64,000 bases of DNA from Chamaecrista fasciculata. Taxonomy: Eukaryota; Streptophyta; Magnoliopsida; Fabales; Fabaceae. The notes below the pieces were generated by a model. The model was not told where the DNA came from and did not search any database. It saw nothing but the letters and a program-made list of their open reading frames with translations. The DNA lies in the NCBI GenBank assembly GCA_003254925.1, contig QANZ01027232.1, forward strand, positions 113,052 through 177,051, in the 5' to 3' direction. Of the stretch, positions 33,825 to 42,707 are shown one piece after another. Each line of letters begins with the position of its first letter. Within the stretch, counting starts at the first letter, position 1. Both the position numbers and the translations under genes were made by a program.

Positions 33825-34145
33825 CTTTAGCTCCCACAATCTTTTTATTCCCACCATTTTATTTCCCCATTTGCCTCTGAGAACCAAACTATAAAAGCCA
33901 CCTTGTTTAAATTTTCTACCAAAAATCAAATTTGTCCATTTTGATTATACTAACTCCCACAATCTTTCTATTCCCACCATTTTTTTTCCACATTTGCCTC
34001 CAAAAACGAAACTATAAAAGCCACATTGTTTAAATTTTCCACCAAATTCAAATTTGTCCATTTTGAATACTAGCTCTCACAATCTTTTTACTCCCACCAT
34101 TTTTTTTTTCACATTTCCCCTAAAAATGAATCTATAAAAGCCACT
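33825..34145 (+). repeat. Three tandem units of about 121 bp, each with a TATA box
   Basis: Each unit runs CTCCCACAATCTTT, TTCCCACCATTTT, then CTATAAAAGCCA. The TATA motifs are at 33889-33900, 34012-34023 and 34132-34143, spaced 123 and 120 bp. The last lies about 45 bp before the transposase ATG. The block looks like a triplicated core promoter of the mariner-like element. Confidence 0.8.
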
Positions 34146-34187
34146 GTATGAAGGCTTTCATATCAACGGTGAAGCTAGAATTTTAGA

Positions 34188-35265
34188 ATGCATCCAATAG
34201 ATATAGATTTGAATGCACTTCCTTTAGATAATTTTCATAATGGAGATGGAGAGCAAGATTTGGTAGTTGGTGGTGTTGTTCCAGACCTTAACATATTTTC
34301 AAGTTTTGAAGAATTTGAGTTTGATTTAAACAATGAGCCACCTCAACAAGATGAAGTACCTATAGAGGAAGAAGTAGAAGCACACGATCCAGGATCATCT
34401 TCTCAACCTTCAAATGTTGGTATGGGTTCTACAATTCTCTTGTTGAATTTATTATATTTCTCTAAAATATAAAGATACATTGTACTATATGTATATACTT
34501 TTGTACACATATACTAATCAAAATAGCTACTTGATCAGATCCTCCTAAAAAAAGAAAACAAGAAAGACAAAAAACAACATCAAGTATTTTTTGACTAGTT
34601 ATCATATTGTATATATTTCAAGTTTGATTTTCTTTTTGGTTCCACTCAGTGGCTGAAAATTAAAGTTCGACAAAAAATTGTGTACAATTATGAATTCACC
34701 CCTTGTCTTTGTTAGTAACTACGTAGCTTGACTGATAAGAGATGAAAATAAGAATTAACTACATTGTCTAATGACTTGACAAAATTTGAAAGTTCTATGG
34801 ACTAAACTGAAAAATAATTCTGATGGTCTTTTTTTTTTAGAAGGAGAAACTCAAGTTAAGAGATTACGAATGTTAAGCAATGAAGAACGTAGAGCTATTT
34901 ACAATTTACTCTTACAAAAAAGTGAAAATGGAATATTAAAAAAAGAAGGAACAAGAGAGATCGCATCGGTATTTTCAGTCCATATTTCTACTGTTCAACG
35001 AATTTGGAGAAAAGCAAATCACAATGGTGTAATTGTTGATGTGTCTCACGGAAAGGGAAATTGTGGTCGTAAACGGATTCAAGTTGATTTGGATAAAATT
35101 CGTGATATTCCTTTAAACCAACGATCTAACATTCGTTCTATAGCTTATGCCTTGAAGATTAATAAAACCTCAACACATAGACTTCTAAAGTTAGGGATGA
35201 TTCGGGGACATTCAAATGTGAATCTGATTTCAAATCTGATTTTAAATCAGTTTGCACAAATGTGA
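34188..35265 (+). pseudogene. Mariner-like transposase, N-terminal DNA-binding half only
   Basis: Exon 1 (34188-34419) encodes an acidic N-terminus with two 'DLN' motifs (IDIDLNALP, PDLNIF). A GT donor at 34420 and a T-rich TTTAG acceptor at 34840 join it in phase to exon 2 (34841-35265). Exon 2 carries the helix-turn-helix region: LSNEERRAIYNLLLQKSENG, ...EIASVFSVHISTVQRIWRKA, NCGRKRIQVDLDKIRDIPL and RSNIRSIAYALKINKTSTHR. This pattern matches plant mariner-like transposases, whose N-terminus binds the TIRs. The joined frame is 218 aa; the DDD catalytic domain that should follow is missing and the frame runs into a short duplicated stretch and stops. It could still bind ends as a repressor-like protein, but that is speculation. 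Confidence 0.8.
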
Positions 35266-35489
35266 ACCTGATTTTAAATCACTTTCAAAGCTTTTTAAAT
35301 CAGTTTGCACAAATATAATACAGATGAATGAAATTTTTGGTACTAAACCTTGGACTATAGATAACTCAGTTTGGAATAAAAACAGAGCACGAAAAAAAAG
35401 AGAGAAGAATTCATATTAGAAATCTGATTACCCAAACCTTTCATACATATGGAGATTAATTTTTCTCTACTAAAATTAACTTCAATCCC

Positions 35490-36005
35490 TTACTCTTCAA
35501 AAAATTTTGGAAGTAAAATTTTTAACATATCCAAAAATCCTTTCTGCAATTCTTCATTTGCAAAAGGTTTAGTCTCTTTAGAAGTTTTAGAGTCCACCTC
35601 CATTGCATCTTTCAAAGCTTCCTTGTCTTCAAAATCTTCTAAACTTGCCATTTCAAGCGAGTCTTCAACCACTAATATTTCTTGTGAGTTTGCATCTTTC
35701 AGAGCTTCCTTGTCTTCAAAATCTTCTATACTTGCCATTTCAAGTGAGTCTTCAACCACTAATATTTCATGTGAGTTTGCATCTTTCAGAGCTTCCTTGT
35801 CTTCAAAATCTTCTAAACTTGCCATTTCAAGTGAATCTTCAACCACTAATATTTCTTGTGAGTTTGCATCTTTCAGAGCTTCCTTGTCTTCAAAATCTTC
35901 TAAATTTGCCATTTCAAGTGAGTCTTCAACCACTAATATTTCTTGTGAGTCTTGAACTGTCAATATTTCTAACGAATCTTCTTGTGCTGGCTTTTTGTTT
36001 TCCAT
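35490..36005 (-). CDS. Unrecognised acidic repeat protein, 171 aa, inside the mariner-like element
   Basis: The ATG at 36003-36005 opens a 171-codon frame (MENKKPAQEDSLEIL...). Four tandem copies of a 29-residue (87-bp) unit, pattern SQEILVVEDSLEMASLEDFE then DKEALKDAN, are followed by a unique tail that ends ELQKGFLDMLKILLPKFFEE. Composition is very acidic, with heptad-like spacing of Leu/Ile, so helical or coiled-coil structure is likely. The unit copies differ by a few codons only, mostly conservative. No family is recognised. It lies antisense to the transposase, between the element's TIRs. The opposite strand is also open over the repeats, an effect of the repeat period being a multiple of three, so coding status is uncertain. 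Confidence 0.4.
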   Translation of the reverse strand: MENKKPAQEDSLEILTVQDSQEILVVEDSLEMANLEDFEDKEALKDANSQEILVVEDSLEMASLEDFEDKEALKDANSHEILVVEDSLEMASIEDFEDKEALKDANSQEILVVEDSLEMASLEDFEDKEALKDAMEVDSKTSKETKPFANEELQKGFLDMLKILLPKFFEE

Positions 36006-36108
36006 AAAGAAGTGAAAACAATGAGGCCATGGGTAAGTATAAAAACAATGGTACTTGAAAACAATGAGGAGTAATAATAAAGGACAAATTAATTTCCATT
36101 GACAAACC

Positions 36109-36170
36109 TTATATTGGGAATAATAAATCTGGCGTGTAAAACCTTATATTGGGAATAATAAATCTGGAGT
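36109..36170. repeat. Two-copy tandem repeat, about 32 bp
   Basis: AAACCTTATATTGGGAATAA followed by TAAATCTGG appears twice in a row within the mariner-like element. Confidence 0.75.
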
Positions 36171-36190
36171 ACTAATTAAAATCTGTTGAC

Positions 36191-36303
36191 AAAATTGATA
36201 TTGGGAATACTAGTTCGCTCATGTCCACCCAATTTATTGCATTCTTAGTGTGAATGAGGCCATGGGTTCGATCTAGTACCAAAAAAAATTGATATTGGGA
36301 ATA
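36191..36303 (+). mobile_element. tRNA-head-only SINE with 19-bp target duplication
   Basis: AAAATTGATATTGGGAATA occurs at 36191-36209 and 36285-36303. The 75-nt insert starts CTAGTTCGCTCATG, has a B-box-like GGGTTCGATCT near its end and finishes in an A-run. It is about the length of a tRNA plus tail, without a SINE body. It inserted into the mariner-like element, so it is younger than that element. Confidence 0.6.
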
Positions 36304-36504
36304 ATTGGGAAATGTTCTGATTCATTATGACTATAATATTAAATAGGGATAAAATGGTAAAAAAGTTCACTGATGACCTCTTGATTTCATAACAAAGCAG
36401 ATAAAAAGAGACAAAAAAAGTTCTACAATGAAGCAAATAAAAAGGGACGGAGGGAGTAATACCTAAAAATGTGAATGAAAAAGGTTAAAGAAAGATGCTT
36501 CTGT

Positions 36505-36608
36505 TGGAGATTGTGCCCTAGGGCCAATCATTTTATAAATATGTTGTGAACATATTGATTAATTTATGGAGATAAATTAATGGTTATCATATTATTAGCA
36601 TGTTTACT
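36505..36608 (+). mobile_element. Copia-like LTR fragment
   Basis: TGTTGGAGATTGTGCCCTAG and the following about 100 bp match, in opposite orientation, the LTR at 32787-33172. The match stops at the N at 36609, a likely assembly join, so the rest may be misassembled or missing. Confidence 0.6.
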
Positions 36609-37280
36609 NCTGAGAACATGTGGGTTATTCAAGTTGGTTTTTATTGTCATAAAAAAAAGGTATGTGAAAACGGTGGCGGATAGGAAGAGTTATTTTGCTT
36701 TTAATGCCATGGAGCTCGCAATCCAAGGCAGATTCTACAAGTTCCAAAAAACAGAAGAGAAGATTGAAGGGAGGAATACAAGTATAGATAGATGATGATC
36801 CAGCTGTCACTTAATTCTTAGCACAAATGCTCCTTCTGTTCCGGAACTGGTCTGCCTCTGATCGATTTACTGAATCTCATTATTTAACAGAGTGGTTCAT
36901 AAATAGAATATTAAACTCCCAAACTTCAAACAAGATCTTATGATTTATGAAGTGGGTTTAAAATGTTATTCTTTCAGTGATTCAGAATATTTTTTTAAAG
37001 AAAAAGTTCTAGACAATCCGAATGCCAAGTTTTAACTCCATGTGTGTGATTTGTGAGAAGTCAGACAGACATTGGGTGTAACATAATCCTAATTCCCCAA
37101 CTTCATTAATTTGCTGAGCCTAATCCCAACCCTTTTTTTAATTACCCAATTAAATTTTAATTGTTTATTGACTTCAAAAAACGAAGTGCTCCTTTCCTTA
37201 CTACAAGATACATCTCCAATTTTGCATAAAATATGTCCTCATAACTAAAACTTATTTATAAAATAATGATGAATAACGTT

Positions 37281-37353
37281 GGGGATGTAGCTCATATGGT
37301 AGAGCGCTCGCTTCGCATGCGAGAGGCACGGGGTTCGATTCCCCGCATCTCCA
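37281..37353 (+). tRNA. tRNA-Ala (anticodon CGC)
   Basis: Seventy-three nt fold as a cloverleaf. The acceptor GGGGATG/CATCTCC pairs with a G3:U70 wobble, the identity mark of alanine tRNAs. The D-arm box is TAGCTCATATGG (A box). The anticodon stem CTCGC/GCGAG holds the loop TTCGCAT, giving anticodon CGC. The T-arm is CGGGG/CCCCG with loop TTCGATT (B box). The discriminator is A, and CCA is not encoded. A TTTT terminator for RNA polymerase III follows at about 37358. No intron. It reads GCG codons. Confidence 0.95.
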
Positions 37354-37748
37354 TCGATTTTGATTGCACGATATCGTGCCGTGCTTAACTTTGTGTGTTA
37401 AAAATTGAAACTGTCTTCTTCATTTGACTCTGTTATTTCTTTTAAAGATTGGCAGTTTATACAAGTCGTGTGGACAAAGAAAACAAAGAATGTAATCTTC
37501 AGTTCAATGACTGGTGAAAAAGATAAACAATTGTTTGTTTGTTTGTTTGTCCAGATCGACTGAGCCTCCCTCGAATCACGACATTTCCTAGCTACGTCAT
37601 ATATATCATACTAAACAATAATCCCGGATTCCCGAATGCAATTGAACACTTTTCTTTTTTTAATTAATTCATTTATTGATATCCTTGTTCTTAACCCCAC
37701 CCACTAAATTAATTATTGACTTCCTCTTCATCTCATCCTGAATTCAAC

Positions 37749-38145
37749 TGGTACGAATCAGAGATAAAATGCAAGATTAGGAATGAAAATATGAAAGATG
37801 CAGTATCAGATTTCCCAAAGGAAAAATATACAGAGCGAATGTTCCTCTTCGAGTCAGAAACCAGACTCCAAAAGCATAACCAAATTCATCTTAATAGAAA
37901 AGGAAAACACCCTAGCCTATATAGGCGAATACGACAAAGTCTAACAGAAAGAAAGAAAGCAACAACTTTATTCTAACGGCATGCTCATCACAGCTTAGCC
38001 CATGTGATAGTCGTTCGTCCATACCGGAGGAAATGTCACGCGTTTCGCACGAGAATGATCCGCATCAGCAACTTGAGTGAAACCATCTGCCACTGTGGCT
38101 GCCACCTGTCCTGTTGACTCTTCTACTGCCATGTCACTCGTATCA
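37749..38145 (-). mobile_element. Solo LTR related to the gypsy element, inside the dioxygenase pseudogene
   Basis: 397 bp, starting TGGTACGAATCAGAG and ending ACTCGTATCA. Words in common order with the 16176-16569 LTR include CGAGTCAG, CAAACTCC/CAGACTCC, CCCATGTGATAGTC (the complement of the pol C-terminal YHMG codons), GCATCAGC and GCCATGT. Divergence is high, so it is a related but older or different family. It splits exon 2 between codons for Asn and Phe with no visible target duplication (TCAAC before, TTCCC after). Confidence 0.8.
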
Positions 38146-38846
38146 TTCCCTCACAAACCCCCTGGCCTCAGGTACGAAACTTTAAACATTCTGTTTCTGT
38201 TTCTTTGAGCATGTGTGTGTGTGTGTGTGTTTTGAATTTGATTATATTACAGGGAGGTGGCGTATGAGTACAGCAGGAAAATAAGGGAGGTGACTTGGAA
38301 TCTTCTAGAAGGGATTTCGGAGAGTCTGGGATTAGAAGCCAATGCCATAGTGGAAAGTAGTGGTTTTGATTCAGGATTACAAATATTTGCAGTGAATCTT
38401 TACCCACCGTGTCCTCAACCAGAGGCCTCTTGACTCTGCTCATGCAAAATGGGATCGGAGGGCTTCAAGTTAATCACCGTGGAAAATGGGTCAACGTGGA
38501 TCCTCTTCCTAATTGCCTCATTGTTAATACGGGAGACCAACTTGAGGTCACACTACTCTGCTCTTTAATTTGTGTTTGTTTGTATTTGAAATTGTGGTCT
38601 AATTAATTCTAAAGTAGTAGTAAAAACTCTTGTTTATAATGAAGGTAGGCTATGAGCAATGGGAGATATAGGAGTGTGTTGAGTGTGGTGTTGGTGAATG
38701 GACCAGAGCTGGAGAAAGAGATAGACCTGTAAGGCAGATTCTAGAGGAAGAGGAGGCCTTGTTCAAAAATATCACCTACAGTCTCACATGGACTACTTCC
38801 AAGTTCAACAGAAGACCAGCTTTTCTGATAAAACTGCCATATGTCA

Positions 38847-39417
38847 TATTAGGATGGTTAAAGGTTCATTTTGGTCCTAAATGTATGCCCTAAAAAAAAA
38901 TGTTCATTTTGGTCCATTATATTTCAAAATGACAAAATGTTCAAATTGGTCCTAAATGTTGGTAAAATGTTTCATTTTGGTCCAAACTATTGAATATGAC
39001 TCTTTTCAAGTTCAAACGTAATGAGTTTAGAGCTACATATTGTTCTCAAAGAGTATTTTCTCTATCCAGTTGAGATCGTCAGCAGACGAGGTCCAATCAG
39101 TCCTAAAAGTAGACTACTTGTTTCATGGTCAAACAAGCAGCGTTGATCATATCTCTCTTGTTTCAAATTCAAATGTGACAAATTCAGAGCTACGAGTTCG
39201 TTTTAACAAGTCCTTTGAACTAGAGATGAGAGACGAGAGAAATATGACCAAATTCAATAATTTGTGACCAAAATGACACATTTTACTAACATTTAGGACC
39301 AAAATAAAATATTTTGCTAACATGTAGGACTAATTTGAAAATTTTGAAACATAATGGATCAAAATAAACATTATGGCATACATTTAGGACCAAAATAAAC
39401 CTTTAACCTATTAGGAT
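38847..39417. mobile_element. Mutator-like MITE with perfect 9-bp TSD in the pseudogene's last exon
   Basis: TATTAGGAT occurs at 38847-38855 and 39409-39417. The element 38856-39408 (553 bp) starts GGTTAAAGGTTCATTTTGGT and ends with the near-complement ACCAAAATAAACCTTTAACC. Long imperfect arms of GGTCCTAAATG-type words extend inward. It has no coding capacity. It interrupted the pseudogene near its stop codon. Confidence 0.85.
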
Positions 39418-41240
39418 CGTTGCTTAATTCAATTAATTCTACTATCAATCTTATCTATTTATGTATGCATAAATATTTGAAATTTTTTATTTTATTTAAT
39501 ATGATTATTTTAAAAATGTTATATTTTGTATATATTTCTATTTAAATATTGTTATTTATGTATTATTCTCTCATTATTGTTTTCATTAAATAATAAAATT
39601 AATTTTTAAAATAAAAAAAAATTATATAAATTTTAATTTATTATACAATCAAATAATTATATAATAAATAAAAGCTGGTCTTTCATCATATTATTATTTT
39701 ATAAAATTAAATAAAAATACAAATATATTCAAGTTTCATAATATTTTTATTTATCTTTCATCATATTATTATTATTTTATAAAATTTTAATCTTTTAAAA
39801 TATTTTATTATAAATAAAGTGTTAGCTTACGAGCCAGTTTGTTTATTCAACGGGTTAACATGAGTGGGTTTAAGCATATAAAAGTGAGTCTGTTTATAAA
39901 TGGGCTGGTCAGCTCTAACCCGTTTAAATAAAGACCCGTAACAAGTTTGGGCAGACATGAGCGTGCTAGCCCATTTTGATAGTGTTATCTATCACAAATA
40001 TCTAAACTACTCGCTTAAGTTTGTGGCAACACTTGTGCTTAAGTTTGTGGCAACACTTGCATATATGTCACCAAATTAAGTTTTATTAGTTGTTTCTTTC
40101 ACTTTATATACATCAACATTAACAATTGTTGCGAGAAGAAATATTAGTAATAGATGAGCGGCTAAGAAAAATTACGTTACTAAAAGAAACATATATACCC
40201 GCATCTTTTATTTGTATGTGAGTAAAATGAATGCGGATTAATTAAAAATGTGAAAGACAACTAGTTTGTGAGTTTTGTAGTGTGCAATAAACGAAAAAAG
40301 AAAACCCATATAATATTCACTAAATTTTAGTTGAATAATATCCAAAAATATGTAATTAATAGTCAAATAGATTCAAACCATAAAACAAAGAATGAAACAA
40401 AAAAATACAAAGAATCTCGCTTTGTCTCCTCCTTGATCATACTACGCTATAGCCTCCTCCTCCTCCTCGATCGGGTTCATCATTCGTTTATATATGGTAT
40501 TAGTCTTAGTTATTTCTTTGAAGCAAAAAAAGACCTTTACAAACACTTCCCTTTGGAAAGGTTGTCAACTCTCCAAAAACGCCAAAAGAATGAAATAACC
40601 AAATTAAAGAAGGTAGAAAAGGATGAAGAAGTCCTATTACGCCGAAGGGCAATTTTCCCCGCTAATGCTTCGATAATTCTTCAGCGGAATAAAATGATTT
40701 CTTGCATTTTCCTCATACAAAAGGTGTTTACCTGTCTACCACAACAGGTGGGCAATTAAGTTGCTGGTGCTCCATTAAATCTACAATTGAATGGATCGAA
40801 TTTAAACACTCATCACAAATGAAAACTATGTCCCTGTGGACGATGTTAGGGGGTGAATCATGGCTTCTTGTCATAGGTCGTGACACTTTTCACCCGTTAG
40901 GTAGGTAATTTTGCACTCAATTAATGCAACAAAACGGTTTTTTATTCGCTAGATGCCCTAAATTTGAATTTTCCTATTATATCAATTGTGCCAAAACAAA
41001 TCAAATTATCAAAAGATTATTGTTCTAAAATTAATCTCTAGATATTGTTGTATATAAGTCCATAGGACCCCCTAAATACTTTAAGAAACTAAAGAAACGT
41101 GCTTACTTGGGTGGTTGCCATTACTAAGTATTGCATATATGTTGAGATATTTTATTTATTTATTTGAGATATTTTATTTGTATGTGAGAAACATGTTATA
41201 ATGGGTATATTTTATATTTTCAAGATTTCATAAAAGATAG
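39418..41240. other. Gene-poor stretch
   Basis: AT-rich. A 26-bp tandem duplication (CTTAAGTTTGTGGCAACACT unit) lies at about 40014-40065. A 142-codon open frame at 40331-40759 (plus) contains a run of Arg/Lys/Glu and Leu but no recognisable family. I do not call it a gene. Confidence 0.45.
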
Positions 41241-41241
41241 A

Positions 41242-41277
41242 TGTTAAGTTTTTTTTGAACAATAAGGTTGTTAAGTT
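41242..41277 (-). mobile_element. Micro-insertion: T-run plus GAACAATAAGG between 9-bp repeats
   Basis: TGTTAAGTT occurs at 41242-41250 and 41269-41277. The insert starts TTTTTTGAACAA, the same core as the inserts at 9653 and 60983. The short repeat makes this one less certain. Confidence 0.4.
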
Positions 41278-41629
41278 GAAAGAACAAGTTAATAAATAAA
41301 TTCTAATTAAATCTTAATTAATGTTTTTGATAAATAAACTAAATTAATCAGAGAAAATTAATTATTTAGTTCCTATACTTTACTCAAAATTTTAGTTTAG
41401 TGCCTATATATATTTTCAAATCAATCTCTATTATTTTGCAAGTCTTTAAACCTTGATCATTAATATTTAATTATATAATAAAATAATCTTTTAAAAGCTA
41501 TTATATATAAAACAAATACATACAATTTATTTTTGGGAGGGATGGCCCTAAAGGCCCACATGAAACAAAAAGAAAAGATACGGCCCAAAGGTCCAAACAA
41601 GAAATCCTAGAGGGATATTTATAGTTTTA

Positions 41630-42194
41630 TACAATATTGGCCAAAGTCCTATTTTGGTCCCTCAGTTATGCTCAGTGTTCCAAATTGGTCCTCCAGTTAT
41701 TTTTTGTTCCATATTGGTCCCCCAGTTATGCAAAAATTGATAAAGTTGGTCCCTCTAACCGTTTTCATCCATTTTTCCGTTAAAATAAAAGACAAAATTG
41801 ATTTTTAACTCCTAAAAGTTTAAATTTTTTACATCAATGACCTTTTTCTCTATAACAGAATCAAAATGTAAGAAAGAAGAAATAATGGGGGGTTTTAGTT
41901 TATTTTGACAACTTCTCTCTCTCTCCAGTTGTGCGAATATACCAGATGAGCCCATGGACGCCGTCGTCGCCGTCGTGCGCGGCGTGCTCTGTTCCTTGAT
42001 GCATCGCCGTACGCCGTCATCGTCGGAGGTAGGGGAGAGGAATCTGGCGTAGAAGTCGTACCAGAAAACGAGGAGGAAAGTGGCGGCGAGACGACGATGA
42101 GAAAGAGGACGAGGTTGTCGTCGTCTTGTAAGGAGAGAGAGAGAGAGAGAGAGAGAGNCTGGGGGACCAAAACAGGACTTTGGCCTACAATATT
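41630..42194. mobile_element. Mutator-like element with GC-rich cargo (Pack-MULE candidate)
   Basis: TACAATATT flanks both ends (41630-41638, 42186-42194). The element 41639-42185 starts GGCCAAAGTCCTATTTTGGT and ends with the near-complement ACCAAAACAGGACTTTGGCC. Inside, about 41935-42130 is strikingly GC-rich against its surroundings and full of CGTCGTCG and CGGCG words. On the minus strand frames stay open across it, for example one with FWYDFYARFLSP, and a GA microsatellite with an N at 42158 follows. The cargo could be a captured piece of a host gene, as Pack-MULEs carry, but I do not recognise it. Confidence 0.75.
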
Positions 42195-42626
42195 TATTAA
42201 TTATATAGTAATATCAATACTAGTAGAACTAATATTGAAGTTTTAAGAATTTAATAGTAGACTTTCATATTATTAGTGACTTTCAATTAATATAATAACA
42301 TCAATGGAAGACTTTGAAATGAAATGAAGAAGTGTATAATTTGTAAATATTAAAATTGAAAAAACCTTGATTTTGAAAAGAACTTGTCTTTGGCTGCTTC
42401 CTCAGGAACGTAATAAGTAATAACTATGATCATGAAACACTGTTTTGTATGTTGATCTAATAAGTAATATCTATGGTATTGTACCAGGTTCCACATTGTT
42501 TAATGATATGGAGTGAGCCTCCCTTGCATCACGACAATATCTACATACCTGCTCCATATATATTATACTCAATGGTAATAATCCTGAATTCCCCTTGCCA
42601 TCGCACTCTAACACTCTGTTTTTTCA

Positions 42627-42639
42627 TATATATATATTG
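42627..42639 (+). promoter_or_regulatory. Candidate TATA box of the dioxygenase gene
   Basis: CATATATATATATTG about 70-80 bp before the ATG at 42708. A similar upstream context is recognisable before the pseudogene copy, although exon 1 there is lost. Confidence 0.4.
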
Positions 42640-42707
42640 ACTTGTTTGTTTGAGCCTTGAGGCAGATTCATTTGACCATCTTCATTTCCGCCGTCTATCG
42701 ATCAGTC

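Larger units (their letters stand above)
33500..36458 (+). mobile_element. Mariner-like element (2.95 kb) with truncated transposase
   Basis: Left TIR CTCTCTCCGTCCCTTTTATC at 33502, right TIR (reverse) CTCCCTCCGTCCCTTTTTAT ending at 36456, each flanked by TA. Contents in order: a triple promoter-like repeat (33825-34145), a two-exon N-terminal transposase (34188-35265), a non-coding stretch with short duplications, an antisense 171-codon repeat ORF (35490-36005) and a short tRNA-like insertion (36210-36284). The catalytic half of the transposase is absent, so the element is non-autonomous. TIR and TA duplication identify the superfamily. Confidence 0.85.
37550..39430 (+). pseudogene. Decayed tandem copy of the 2-oxoglutarate dioxygenase gene
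   Basis: Upstream sequence (CTGAGCCTCCCTCGAATCAC at about 37559) matches the intact gene's promoter at 42511. Exon 1 and most of exon 2 are deleted. The end of exon 2 survives on both sides of a solo LTR (37749-38145). Exon 3 (about 38252-38545) is well preserved but has a deletion that removes the MPPHSDHG segment holding the H-x-D iron ligands. Exon 4 (from about 38648) lacks the segment with the third iron-ligand His and the R-x-S 2-oxoglutarate motif. A Mutator-type MITE (38856-39408) splits the last codons. All catalytic residues are gone and the frame is broken. Confidence 0.9.

Noticed and set aside
35449..36007. Plus-strand open frames opposite the repeat ORF
   Set aside because: They follow from an 87-bp repeat (a multiple of three) lacking stops. 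The minus-strand frame has a proper ATG, an acidic pattern and a unique tail, so it was preferred.
40331..40759. 142-codon open frame with a basic stretch
   Set aside because: No domain recognised, AT-rich surroundings and no promoter or splice evidence. I considered plastid-derived DNA but saw no recognisable plastid gene.
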